Positions 9,032 to 16,975 of a stretch of DNA of 64,000 nt are shown piece after piece; positions within the stretch are counted from its first letter, which is position 1; the number at the start of each line of letters is the position of its first letter. The stretch covers positions 186,001-250,000 of the forward strand of contig NZ_PSZE01000008.1 of NCBI RefSeq assembly GCF_002933465.1, in the 5' to 3' direction. Made by a program: the position numbers and the translations under genes. The DNA comes from Nocardia nova. Lineage in GTDB: Bacteria > Actinomycetota > Actinomycetes > Mycobacteriales > Mycobacteriaceae. Under the pieces are notes generated by a model. That model was not told where the DNA came from. It did no database searches and was given only the letters and a program-made list of their open reading frames with translations.

Positions 9032-10162
9032 ATGGCAGAGCCCGGCGCGCACGACGAGCCCGAATGGATGGACTACTCGGAATTCGGTGAACGTTTCGTG
9101 GTGCACGCGGTCAACCGGGATCGGATCGAGGCCGCGGTGTCCGGGATGGCCGGACGGGGGATGAGTATCGGGCCGTTCTCGATCGGTCCGGCGGGGCTGG
9201 CCGGGCTGGTGGCCGAGGGCAAGGTCGGCAAGCCGGTGATCGCCCGCAGCGAACCGCACGTCACCTTCGAGGTCCGGGTGCCGGTGTCGATGCACCTCAC
9301 AGTCACCCTCGGCGGGCAGCAGTTCCGGATCGAGGCCACCGTCGAGATCGACCTCACCCTGCACGCGCGAACCGCCGATCCGTTGCTGATCGTCATCGAC
9401 ATTCCCCGGGTGCGCTCGCGCGACGTGAGTTTCGCCGTCCGGGCGGAGGCGATCGGCGCCGCCGTGGACGTACTGCTCGACCCGATCGCGACTCTGGTTC
9501 CGCGTGAGGTCGCGAGCCGGCTCAACGCCATGCTCGCCGATCCAGCGGCCCGTCGCGGGCGAGTGTTCGACATCGAGGCGATCATGAACGGCACGTGTTC
9601 GGAGCACCTGCTGCGCACGGAGTTCGAATGGATCGAGTACGCCGAGTTCGGGCGGCGTTTCTTCCCGCTCATCGTCACCCCGGATCGGGTACGCGACGTC
9701 GTGGAAGGTCTGGCCGGCCGCGCGGTCGAGGTGGGGCCGCTGCGTACCGGGCCCGGCGAGGCGGCGACGGTCGAGGCGCAGGGGTCCGTGCGGATGCCGC
9801 GGCTGGCCCGGCGGGACGGCGACCATCCGGTGTCGTTCGATCTGACCATTCCGGTCGGGCTCGACATCACCGTCGACGTGCTCACGGCGAATCGCTATCG
9901 CGCCGAGGTGGAGGTCGGATTGCTCCTGGTGGCGCGGGCGGGAGAACCCCTGCTCATCGTCATCGATGTGACGCCGCCGCGCAGCGCCGATGTCGCCGTC
10001 GAACTGCGGGCCGAGGGATGGCGCGCGAAGGTGCTGGGGTCGGTCGGCAAGATCCGCCGCCAGGTCGCCGCGCAGGTCGCGCAAGTCATCCGCGCGGAAC
10101 TGGCCGATCCTCGGGGGCGCACGATCGACGTCGCCGGCCGGATCGACGCGGCGATCTCCTGA
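9032..10162 (+). CDS. Conserved hypothetical protein with two tandem copies of one ~185-residue domain
   Basis: 376 residues made of two homologous halves. EWMDYSEFGERF (residues ~13-24) matches EWIEYAEFGRRF (~202-213); each is followed by a short helix (RIEAAVSGMAGRG / RVRDVVEGLAGRA), a basic loop, a long beta-rich region with PVSMHLTV / PVGLDITV, then PLLIVIDIP / PLLIVIDVT and a C-terminal amphipathic helix. No catalytic motif, signal peptide or membrane helix. The alternating beta pattern with a long helix recalls lipid-binding TULIP-type folds, but this is only a guess. ATG at 9032 preferred (GGAGG at 9016-9020); a GTG at 9014 is the alternative. Single gene. Confidence 0.7.
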   Translation: MAEPGAHDEPEWMDYSEFGERFVVHAVNRDRIEAAVSGMAGRGMSIGPFSIGPAGLAGLVAEGKVGKPVIARSEPHVTFEVRVPVSMHLTVTLGGQQFRIEATVEIDLTLHARTADPLLIVIDIPRVRSRDVSFAVRAEAIGAAVDVLLDPIATLVPREVASRLNAMLADPAARRGRVFDIEAIMNGTCSEHLLRTEFEWIEYAEFGRRFFPLIVTPDRVRDVVEGLAGRAVEVGPLRTGPGEAATVEAQGSVRMPRLARRDGDHPVSFDLTIPVGLDITVDVLTANRYRAEVEVGLLLVARAGEPLLIVIDVTPPRSADVAVELRAEGWRAKVLGSVGKIRRQVAAQVAQVIRAELADPRGRTIDVAGRIDAAIS

Positions 10163-10380
10163 CACCTGTTACTTGTGGTGTTCATGTGACCGGATTGGCC
10201 TAGCGGTTCATATGTGCATGTGGTGAAATGAGTTTACGTTCGAGGCTTCCGGCGCGTGGATGGCAGCAGTGTTGTCGTCGGGGAAGGCGCGCCGGACACG
10301 CTTGCGTTTCCACCGGTCCGCGAGGTGGTGGCCGGCATCAGGTGAGATCTCTATATCGCTGCAGCGCGAAGGAGTTTTCG

Positions 10381-11112
10381 ATGCGTTCCGTTCCGATGAC
10401 CCGCCGCACCCTGTTCGGGTATGCCGGTGCCGCCGCGACCGCCGCCGGGGTGGCCGCGCTCGCTCCCGCCGTCCTCGCGCCGATCGCCACGGCCGACAAT
10501 GTCCTCGGCACCCTGCTCGACTATGCCGGCGGCGTGCCCGACGCGGCGGCTATCCGCGCCGCGGGACATGCCGGCGCGATTCGATATGTCTCCGACCGGC
10601 GCCCGGGCGCGGAGTGGATGGCGGGAAAGCCGTTGCGCGCGAGCGAGGTCGACGCGCTGCACGCGGCCGGGCTCACCGTGGTGTCGTGCTACCAGTTCGG
10701 CAAGGGTGCCACCGCGGACTGGAAGGGCGGGCTCGAGGCCGGCAAGCGCCACGCTGACCGCGGTCTGCGGCTGCACCGCGAGGCGGGCGGGCCCGACGGG
10801 GTGCCGATCTACGCCTCCATCGACGACAACCCGACGCCGGTCGATTTCGCCACCCTCATCGCGCCGTACCTCGAGGGCTGGAAATCGGTGCTCGGCAACG
10901 AGAATGTCGGTGTCTACGCCAATGCGCCGACCATCGAACTGGCCAAGGTCGCCGGCCTGGGTTCCTGGTACTGGCAACACAATTGGGGCACCCCGAAGGG
11001 GTTCGTACACCCTGCGGCGAATCTGCACCAGGTCGAAATCGACGATCGCACGGTCGACGGCGTGGGAGTGGATGTGAACAACATCCTCACCGCGCAGTAC
11101 GGGCAATGGTGA
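10381..11112 (+). CDS. Tat-exported DUF1906 (Rv2525c-like) glycoside-hydrolase-like protein
   Basis: 243-residue protein with a twin-arginine signal (MTRRTLFGYAGAAATAAGVA, then an Ala-rich h-region and ATA-DN cleavage near residue 39). The rest is a TIM-barrel-like DUF1906 domain (glycoside-hydrolase-like, Rv2525c family): IRYVSDRRPGAEWM, TVVSCYQFGKG, IYASIDDNPT (acidic residues at the barrel end), VGVYANAPT, and terminal VDVNNIL. In M. tuberculosis the homologue is a Tat substrate linked to the cell envelope; enzyme activity is uncertain. ATG at 10381 follows GAAGGAG. A 218-bp upstream gap holds nothing clear. Confidence 0.85.
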   Translation: MRSVPMTRRTLFGYAGAAATAAGVAALAPAVLAPIATADNVLGTLLDYAGGVPDAAAIRAAGHAGAIRYVSDRRPGAEWMAGKPLRASEVDALHAAGLTVVSCYQFGKGATADWKGGLEAGKRHADRGLRLHREAGGPDGVPIYASIDDNPTPVDFATLIAPYLEGWKSVLGNENVGVYANAPTIELAKVAGLGSWYWQHNWGTPKGFVHPAANLHQVEIDDRTVDGVGVDVNNILTAQYGQW

Positions 11113-11141
11113 TCACGAGCGCGTGGTGAATCGGCAGCTAC

Positions 11142-11552
11142 CTACGTTTGGCAGTGGCAGGTGGGGTCGGCGAGAAGATCGGGTTCGTCCGGGACGACCG
11201 TCAGCGCCGGCCGCGCCTCGGGTGCGTCGCGCACGCCCATCCACGACAGCAGCGACCATCGCGACAGGCCCGCGAAGGCCGAGCCGAGGCTGAAGAACGA
11301 GCCCACCGAACCGACCGACAGCACCGATCCGACGCTGCCGATCGACAGGACGGAGTAGGCCGAGCCGATCGAGAGGATCGATCGTTCGGATCGGAGCGAC
11401 AGGATCGAGCGATGCGAGCGGGTGGACAACACCGATCGATAGGAGCGTCGCGACAGCACCGAATGCCCGGCTTTCCCACGCCGCCCGCGGGAGGCGGCGC
11501 CGGTGTCCGACGTGGTGGGTGCAGACCGTTCGAGCTGATCGACAGTCGACAT
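11142..11552 (-). CDS. Serine-rich nonapeptide-repeat protein
   Basis: 136-residue protein of unknown function. After a polar N-terminus (MSTVDQLERSAPTTSDT) it contains at least seven tandem copies of a nine-residue unit S-[VI]-L-S-x-[RG]-S-x-x (SVLSRRSYR, SVLSTRSHR, SILSLRSER, SILSIGSAY, SVLSIGSVG, SVLSVGSVG, SFFSLGSAF). The first copies are Arg-rich and the last Gly/hydrophobic-rich; then come a WSLLSW segment and a short acidic tail. Serines at i, i+3, i+6 suggest a beta-solenoid or membrane-lying repeat. ATG at 11552 preferred; a longer frame to 11630 is possible. Between the DUF1906 gene and a terminator. Confidence 0.65.
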   Translation of the reverse strand: MSTVDQLERSAPTTSDTGAASRGRRGKAGHSVLSRRSYRSVLSTRSHRSILSLRSERSILSIGSAYSVLSIGSVGSVLSVGSVGSFFSLGSAFAGLSRWSLLSWMGVRDAPEARPALTVVPDEPDLLADPTCHCQT

Positions 11553-11603
11553 ACCTAGCGGTCTACCACAGTCCGGGACATCCCATGGCGCATTGACAGC
11601 AAG

Positions 11604-11640
11604 CGGCCCGGAGTGTCGCCTTCGCGACATCTCCGGGCCG
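11604..11640 (-). terminator. Strong two-tier hairpin, terminator of the secreted-protein gene
   Basis: CGGCCCGGAG (11604-11613) pairs with CTCCGGGCCG (11631-11640), and inside them TGTCGC pairs with GCGACA around CTTC. It begins 14 bp past the stop of the minus-strand gene at 11655. There is no T-run, as is common in high-GC actinobacteria. Confidence 0.75.
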
Positions 11641-11654
11641 TCGGGAGCTCGAGA

Positions 11655-12533
11655 TCAGTTCTGCGGGCGGACCGCTGCGGGCTGCCGCACCACGTGCGCG
11701 GCGGGCACCGTGCCGGCCGGGTTCACCGGCGCCGCGGCCTGGGCGGCACCCGGCGCCACCGTGAACAGACCCAGCGTGGGCAGGAAGGAGCAGGTAATCG
11801 GCGCCTGATCGGCGGCCGGCTGGGTGGTCAGGGAACCCGCGATCACGGAGACGACGCGACCCGGGCCGGTGTCGACGATGGCCGACAGAGTGGCCGGACC
11901 GTCGGGGTTGATGTGCGCCTCGTCGGTCAGCGCCACGGTGCCGCCGCGGTGGTTGTCCAGGTTGTACCACTGGACGGTCATCGGCGGATTCTGCTGCGGT
12001 GTGAGACCTTTGGTGCCCAGCGCGGTGAAGACGAAGCCGGCCTGACCGGCGGCCGGTCCGGGCGGGGGCAGTTCGGCCGGGCCCGGAACGGCGAGTGCGG
12101 TGCCGACCGAGTCGGAGCCGGGGCCGATGCAGTTCTTGCCGATGGTCGGGTACAGGAACTGCGCGATGGCCGGACCGTTCTTCGGGATTTCGGGCCCGCC
12201 GCCACCGCTGCCGTTGAGGAAGGCGACGATGGCCTGCAAAGTCTGCTTGACCTGCGGCGGCAGATTGGACTGCTCGAGCAGCTGGATCGCTTGATCGAGG
12301 ATGGTCTGAGCGCCCGGCGAGGCGATATTGCCGGCCTGGGCGGCAGCGCCGACGATGGCCGGAGCCAGCGACGCGATCGCATCGACCGGAACGCCCTCCG
12401 GGACCAGCGGAACATCAACGGCCTGGGCCTTCGGTGCCGGTTCGGCAACCGCGATCGTCGACGCGGCGATTGTCGCGCCGGCTGTCAGGGCCAGCACGGA
12501 CAATGCGAACCGCGTTCCTCTGGTGCGAAGCAC
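11655..12533 (-). CDS. Secreted Ala/Pro-rich protein, Rv1157c-like
   Basis: 292-residue exported protein. The GTG at 12533 gives an ideal signal peptide (MLRTRGTRFALSVLALTAGA, AVA-EP cleavage near residue 31) and has AAGGACGG upstream; an ATG at 12602 would bury it. The mature chain has a helical part (TILDQAIQLLEQSNLPPQ), a Gly linker, then a beta-rich domain with two Cys (GKNCIG, ITCSFL) likely in a disulfide. Function unknown. By position beside pimE and by character it matches the M. tuberculosis Rv1157c/Rv1158c secreted proteins (recollection). A strong terminator follows. Confidence 0.75.
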   Translation of the reverse strand: MLRTRGTRFALSVLALTAGATIAASTIAVAEPAPKAQAVDVPLVPEGVPVDAIASLAPAIVGAAAQAGNIASPGAQTILDQAIQLLEQSNLPPQVKQTLQAIVAFLNGSGGGGPEIPKNGPAIAQFLYPTIGKNCIGPGSDSVGTALAVPGPAELPPPGPAAGQAGFVFTALGTKGLTPQQNPPMTVQWYNLDNHRGGTVALTDEAHINPDGPATLSAIVDTGPGRVVSVIAGSLTTQPAADQAPITCSFLPTLGLFTVAPGAAQAAAPVNPAGTVPAAHVVRQPAAVRPQN

Positions 12534-12936
12534 TGGTGTTGCCGTCCTTAACCTCGGGGTTACCTCGTCATGCGATGCGAGAACATCGGGCGATGCGGGC
12601 ATCGCTTCGCGACACTCTAAAGACAGTGCCGCCGTATTGTACAGCCGTGAGTGTGATCTTGCCTGCACTGCTCGGTAATTCCGATTACCCGCTCCGGCGA
12701 GTTATCAGAACATAGCGCGACCGCAGGGTTACGCAAGTGAACAGTGATGCCTTTGTTACTGAGTTTTTGGCCTCCGCTTCGCTTCGGCGGGGGCTCGGCC
12801 CCGTGGGTCTCGTTTTTTTTTTCACTCCGCTGCCGCTCCTCGATCGAGGCGGGCCGAGACCCACCGAGGCTGTACGTAATCGTCGACGTATGCCCGGGGG
12901 TTCGCACGCCGGGAAGCGAAGGCAGAATTACAGCCC
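12534..12936. other. 403-bp divergent intergenic region before pimE
   Basis: Between the secreted-protein gene and pimE. It contains an AT-richer patch (12690-12770), a dispersed-repeat copy (12763-12812), a run of ten T at 12813-12822, and an inverted repeat with arms 12803-12812 and 12855-12864. No plausible gene is seen. Confidence 0.55.
12763..12864 (+). repeat. Dispersed repeat / hairpin element upstream of pimE
   Basis: GTTTTTGGCCTCCGCTTCGC and the following CGGCGGGGGCTCGGCCCC resemble the reverse complement of 16888-16946, upstream of lpqW. GTGGGTCTCG (12803-12812) and CGAGACCCAC (12855-12864) form a 10-bp stem around a loop that includes T10. Possibly a hairpin attenuator or a small genome-wide repeat. 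Confidence 0.5.
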
Positions 12937-14211
12937 GTGACCCGACACCTCCGTTTGGCCGACATCCGCGTGGCCGGGGCTGTTCTGGCCGTATCGGTCG
13001 TGGCCCGTCTGGTGCTGATGTTCGTGCTTCCGCACGGGCTCGACGTGGTCGACCTGCGCGTCTACGTCGAGGGCGCGGCTAATTTGGGCAGTGGGCATCT
13101 CTACGACTTCGTGTATGCCGACAAGACTCCGGATTTCCCCCTTCCCTTCACCTATCCGCCCTTCGCCGCGGTGGTGTTCTATCCGCTGCATTTCCTGCCG
13201 TTCGGGCTGGTGACCCTGCTGTGGTTCGGGTTGATCGTGGCGGCGCTGTACGCATCCGTGCGGATCACGTTCGCGCTGTTGCGGGGTCCGGCGGCGGCCG
13301 GACCGGATCGGCGGGCGGCGGCGATGCTGTGGACTGCGCTGGGGCTGTGGTTGGAGCCGACGCGGACGACACTGGACTACGGACAGGTGAATGTGTTCCT
13401 GCTGCTGGCCGGGCTGGCGGCGGCGTATGCCGCGCGCTGGTGGCTGTCGGGGCTGCTGGTGGGTGTGGCCGCGGGAGTCAAGCTGACGCCGGGGATCACC
13501 GGCTTGTATTTCCTGGCGCAGCGACGGTGGGCGGCCGCGGTGTGGTCGGCGGTGGTGTTCGCGGCGACGATCGGAGTGAGCTATCTGATCTCGCCGTCGG
13601 AGACCCGGACCTATTTCGGGCCGCTGATCGGCGATGCCAACCGCATCGGCCCGGTCGGCTCGGTGGTCAACCAGTCGCTGCGCGGGGCACTGAGCCGCAT
13701 TCTCGGCCACGACGCGGGAGCACCCTGGCACGTGGCGGGGCATCGCATTCCGTTCGGGCCGTGGTGGCTGGGTGCGGTGCTGCTGACCGTGGTACTGGCC
13801 TGGTTCGCTTGGCGCGCGGTCGATTTCGGCGATCGTCTCGGAGTGCTGCTGGTGGTGCAGCTGTTCGGGTTGATGGTGTCGCCGATTTCCTGGTCGCACC
13901 ACTGGGTGTGGTTGCTGCCGCTGATGATGTGGCTGGTGCACGGTCCGCTGCGTTCGATCACGGGGGCGCGGGTGGTGGCCGGATTCTGGCTGGTCACCAC
14001 CGCGGTCGGCATTCCGTGGATCCTGACCTTCTTCCAGCCGACGATCTGGGAGATCTCTCGCCCGGCCGTCCTGGCCTGGCTGGGCGCGATCTACGTTTTC
14101 GGCGTGGTCGCGACCTACCTGTGGATCATCTGGGCGGGCGCGCAGCGCAAGCGGCCGGGCGCACCGGCGCCAGCGCCCGCGGTCGCGGCGGGTTCGGTCC
14201 GGGCGGGTTAG
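12937..14211 (+). CDS. pimE: Polyprenol-phosphate-mannose-dependent alpha-1,2-mannosyltransferase PimE
   Basis: 424-residue polytopic membrane protein (about ten hydrophobic segments) of the GT-C / GT87 (DUF2029) family. PimE adds the fifth mannose to phosphatidylinositol tetramannoside (AcPIM4 to AcPIM5) on the periplasmic side, with polyprenyl phosphomannose as donor. The first extracytoplasmic loop holds the acidic motif [15 protein letters not shown] (Asp near residue 41) expected of the catalytic site; [14 protein letters not shown] and [14 protein letters not shown] are family hallmarks. GTG start at 12937; weak ribosome site. The neighbourhood (Rv1157c-like gene, phhB, typA, lpqW) copies the M. 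tuberculosis pimE (Rv1159) locus, supporting the call. Confidence 0.88.
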   Translation: MTRHLRLADIRVAGAVLAVSVVARLVLMFVLPHGLDVVDLRVYVEGAANLGSGHLYDFVYADKTPDFPLPFTYPPFAAVVFYPLHFLPFGLVTLLWFGLIVAALYASVRITFALLRGPAAAGPDRRAAAMLWTALGLWLEPTRTTLDYGQVNVFLLLAGLAAAYAARWWLSGLLVGVAAGVKLTPGITGLYFLAQRRWAAAVWSAVVFAATIGVSYLISPSETRTYFGPLIGDANRIGPVGSVVNQSLRGALSRILGHDAGAPWHVAGHRIPFGPWWLGAVLLTVVLAWFAWRAVDFGDRLGVLLVVQLFGLMVSPISWSHHWVWLLPLMMWLVHGPLRSITGARVVAGFWLVTTAVGIPWILTFFQPTIWEISRPAVLAWLGAIYVFGVVATYLWIIWAGAQRKRPGAPAPAPAVAAGSVRAG

Positions 14212-14217
14212 GCCGGT

Positions 14218-14511
14218 TCAGCTCTGGTCGGCCAGGCGGTCGATCTGGCCCGCCAGCGCGAGGTCCTTGCGGGTGATGCCGCCCTCGGAGTGGGTGGAGA
14301 GGGTGAAGGTGACCCGCCGCCACCGAATATCGATATCGGGGTGGTGGTTGACCTTCTCGGCGGATTCGGCCACTCGTCGCACCAGTTCGATGCCGGCCAT
14401 GAAGGACGGGGCTTCCACGGTTCGGGAGATGCTGCTGCCGGTGTGGGTCCAGGCGGGTAGTTCACGCAACCCAGTGGCGATCTCACTGTCGGAGAGCAAT
14501 GGGGTACTCAT
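14218..14511 (-). CDS. phhB: Pterin-4a-carbinolamine dehydratase
   Basis: 97-residue 4a-hydroxytetrahydrobiopterin dehydratase: converts the 4a-carbinolamine pterin to quinonoid dihydropterin. The signature EKVNHHPDIDIRWRRVTFTL (residues ~58-77), with the paired His and the following Asp, is intact, and the terminal GGITRKDLALAGQIDRLA matches the family. The ATG at 14511 gives the normal family length; the longer upstream frame is antisense to the next small gene. Convergent with pimE with a 6-bp gap. No aromatic amino acid hydroxylase is nearby, as in many actinobacteria, so the physiological role is unclear. Confidence 0.9.
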   Translation of the reverse strand: MSTPLLSDSEIATGLRELPAWTHTGSSISRTVEAPSFMAGIELVRRVAESAEKVNHHPDIDIRWRRVTFTLSTHSEGGITRKDLALAGQIDRLADQS

Positions 14512-14540
14512 ACTCTCGGTTCTACCCCAGCGGTCGCGGC

Positions 14541-14717
14541 TCAGGCCGCACGCGCGAGTTTGAGAGCCTTTTCGAGATCTTTGCCCTTGACCCCGGCGGC
14601 CTGGCACTTCTTCATTTTCGAGACCACGACAGGGCATTTCAGGCAGCGCTTCTTCTTACGGCAGCACTTCTTCTTCGGTGTGAGGTGTGCGACCTCCTTG
14701 GCCTTCACCTTGCCCAT
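14541..14717 (-). CDS. Small lysine-rich Cys-cluster protein, 58 aa
   Basis: 58-residue, extremely basic protein: MGKVKAKEVAHLTPKKKCC, then RKKKRCLKCP and KMKKCQAAG. Five Cys at about 18, 19, 25, 28 and 38, plus His 11, make a compact zinc-knuckle or Fe-S cluster possible; the charge suggests nucleic-acid or ribosome binding. I recall short proteins of this type conserved at the same place in mycolic-acid actinomycetes, with no assigned function. ATG at 14717 (an in-frame start 18 bp upstream also exists). It lies directly upstream of phhB on the same strand and divergent from typA. Confidence 0.75.
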   Translation of the reverse strand: MGKVKAKEVAHLTPKKKCCRKKKRCLKCPVVVSKMKKCQAAGVKGKDLEKALKLARAA

Positions 14718-14878
14718 GCGGCCCAGGGTAACCAACCATGACGCCGGAAACGGCGGCCGACCGGGTTTCGGTACTGTGTAGCTGGCCGCATGTCCGGTGA
14801 GATCAATCCACCTGCCTTGTTCGGACCCGCTACGGCGCGGGTCGGCCGCAACCCATTCATTCAGCAGGAGGATTCAAC

Positions 14879-16780
14879 GTGTCGTCTGTCGAGTTCCGCA
14901 ATGTCGCCATTGTGGCTCATGTCGACCACGGCAAGACGACGCTGGTCGACGCCATGTTGCGGCAGTCCGGTGCCTTCGCCGAGCGCGCCGAGCCGGTCGA
15001 CCGGGTGATGGACTCCGGTGATCTGGAGCGAGAGAAGGGCATCACCATTCTCGCCAAGAACACCGCGGTACATCGTCATCACAGCGACGGGAGCGTCACT
15101 GTGATCAACGTCATCGACACCCCCGGTCACGCCGATTTCGGCGGCGAGGTCGAGCGCGGTCTGTCCATGGTCGACGGTGTCGTGCTGCTGGTCGACGCCT
15201 CCGAGGGGCCGTTGCCGCAGACCCGGTTCGTGCTGCGCAAGGCGCTGGCCGCCTCGCTGCCGGTGATCCTGGTCGTGAACAAGACCGACCGCCCCGACGC
15301 CCGGATCGAGGAGGTCGTCGAAGAGAGCCACGACCTGCTGCTGGATCTGGCCTCCGACCTCGACGACGAAGCGTCCGAGGCAGCCGAGCTGGCGCTGGAC
15401 CTGCCGGTGCTCTACGCCTCCGGCCGCGAGGGCAAGGCCTCCACCCAGCGTCCCGAGAACGGCAGCGCGCCCGCCGCGGAGAACCTCGACGAGCTGTTCG
15501 AGGTGCTGCTGAAGTACGTGCCCGCGCCCAAGGGCGACCCGTCGGCCCCGCTGCAGGCGCACGTCACCAACCTGGACGCTTCGCCGTTCCTCGGCCGGAT
15601 CGGCCTGGTCCGCATCCACAACGGCACCCTGCGCAAGGGCCAGAACGTCGCGTGGATGCACGGCGACGGCGTCAAGACCGTGAAGATCACCGAGCTGCTG
15701 CAGACCATCGGCGTCGAGCGCAAGCCGGGTGAGCAGGCCGTGGCCGGCGATATCGTCGCCGTCGCCGGCATTCCGGAGATCATGATCGGTGACACTCTCG
15801 CCGATGTGGAGAACCCGGTGGCGCTGCCGCGTATCACCGTCGACGAGCCGGCCATCTCGGTGACCATCGGCACCAACACCTCGCCACTGGTCGGCCGGGT
15901 GCAGGGCCACAAGCTGACCGCGCGGATGGTGAAGTCGCGGCTGGATCAGGAGCTGGTCGGCAACGTGTCGCTGCGGGTGCTCGACATCGGGCGCCCGGAT
16001 GCCTGGGAGGTACAGGGCCGTGGTGAGCTGGCGCTGGCGATCCTGGTCGAGCAGATGCGCCGCGAAGGTTTCGAGCTGACCGTCGGCAAGCCGCAGGTGG
16101 TCACCAAACAGGTCGACGGCAAGGTGCACGAGCCGTTCGAAGAGCTGACCATCGATTGCCCGGACGAGTACCTGGGTGCGGTTACGCAGCTGCTGGCCGC
16201 TCGCAAGGGCAAGATGGTCCAGATGAGCAACCACTCCGCCGGGTGGGTGCGCATGGAGTTCATCGTCCCCTCGCGCGGTCTGATCGGTTTCCGCACCGAC
16301 TTCCTCACCGAGACGCGCGGCACCGGCATCGCCAACGCGGTCTTCGACGGTTACGCGCCGTGGGCCGGTGAGATCCGCGCCCGCCACACCGGCTCGCTGG
16401 TCTCCGACCGTGCCGGCACGGTGACCCCGTTCGCGATGATTCAGCTCGCCGACCGCGGCCAGTTCTTCGTGGAGCCGGGCGCCGACACCTACGAGGGCCA
16501 CGTGGTGGGTATCAACCCCCGCGCCGAGGATCTCGACATCAACGTCACCCGCGAGAAGAAGCTGACCAATATGCGCTCGGCCACCGGTGACGTGCTCGAG
16601 ACACTGGCCAAGCCGCTGCAGCTGGACCTCGAGGGCGCGATGGAGTTCTGCGCCGCCGACGAGTGCGTCGAGGTGACCCCCGAGATCGTGCGCGTGCGCA
16701 AGGTGATCCTGGGCGCCACCGAGCGCGGCCGCGAGACGTCGCGCCGCAAGGCCCGCGACCGCGCCGCCCAGAACGCGTAG
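14879..16780 (+). CDS. typA: Ribosome-associated GTPase TypA/BipA
   Basis: 633-residue translational GTPase. G1 AHVDHGKTT (residues 14-22), switch region [13 protein letters not shown]3 [15 protein letters not shown] and G4 NKTDRPDA are intact, followed by EF-G-like domains and the TypA C-terminus ([39 protein letters not shown]). It assists 50S assembly and translation under stress such as cold. GTG at 14879 follows CAGGAGGATTCAAC. Length is normal for the family. A 14-bp perfect hairpin terminator follows. Gene order typA-lpqW-mshB matches M. tuberculosis Rv1165-Rv1170 with fewer genes between. Confidence 0.97.
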   Translation: MSSVEFRNVAIVAHVDHGKTTLVDAMLRQSGAFAERAEPVDRVMDSGDLEREKGITILAKNTAVHRHHSDGSVTVINVIDTPGHADFGGEVERGLSMVDGVVLLVDASEGPLPQTRFVLRKALAASLPVILVVNKTDRPDARIEEVVEESHDLLLDLASDLDDEASEAAELALDLPVLYASGREGKASTQRPENGSAPAAENLDELFEVLLKYVPAPKGDPSAPLQAHVTNLDASPFLGRIGLVRIHNGTLRKGQNVAWMHGDGVKTVKITELLQTIGVERKPGEQAVAGDIVAVAGIPEIMIGDTLADVENPVALPRITVDEPAISVTIGTNTSPLVGRVQGHKLTARMVKSRLDQELVGNVSLRVLDIGRPDAWEVQGRGELALAILVEQMRREGFELTVGKPQVVTKQVDGKVHEPFEELTIDCPDEYLGAVTQLLAARKGKMVQMSNHSAGWVRMEFIVPSRGLIGFRTDFLTETRGTGIANAVFDGYAPWAGEIRARHTGSLVSDRAGTVTPFAMIQLADRGQFFVEPGADTYEGHVVGINPRAEDLDINVTREKKLTNMRSATGDVLETLAKPLQLDLEGAMEFCAADECVEVTPEIVRVRKVILGATERGRETSRRKARDRAAQNA

Positions 16781-16799
16781 GCACACTTCCGCTGAGTCC

Positions 16800-16832
16800 G
16801 AGAGGCGCACGTCCAGAAGACGTGCGCCTCTC
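16800..16832 (+). terminator. typA terminator, 14-bp perfect stem
   Basis: GAGAGGCGCACGTC (16800-16813) and GACGTGCGCCTCTC (16819-16832) pair perfectly around CAGAA, 20 bp after the typA stop codon. Confidence 0.9.
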
Positions 16833-16887
16833 TGGATTCCAGGTGACAGCGCGTCCCAGGCATACATCTACGAGCCGTACACCATGG

Positions 16888-16946
16888 TGGGTTTCGGACC
16901 GAGGGGCCGAAACCCCGCCGGAACGAAGCGAAGGCCGAAAACATTA
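16888..16946 (-). repeat. Dispersed repeat / hairpin element upstream of lpqW
   Basis: Inverted copy of the element at 12763: read on the minus strand it runs GTTTTCGGCCTTCGCTTCGT, then CCGGCGGGGTTTCGGCCCC. It carries its own 9-bp stem GGGTTTCGG (16889-16897) / CCGAAACCC (16907-16915). It ends 30 bp before the lpqW start codon. Confidence 0.5.
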
Positions 16947-16975
16947 GAGTACGTCTCGTGATGTCGGGAGTTCGA

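Noticed and set aside
10163..10380. c-di-AMP (ydaO) riboswitch before the cell-wall-type DUF1906 gene
   Set aside because: The expected conserved blocks could not be found in the 218-bp gap.
11142..11552. Possible DNA-level simple repeat rather than a gene
   Set aside because: Codons vary while the Ser/Leu pattern of the protein is kept, so selection acts on the peptide; kept as CDS.
14861..16867. 668-residue open frame opposite typA
   Set aside because: Antisense shadow of a conserved GTPase; no family features.
16861..16950. Terminal inverted repeat of an insertion sequence
   Set aside because: No transposase nearby, and the similar copy at 12763 has no paired end; treated as a small dispersed repeat.
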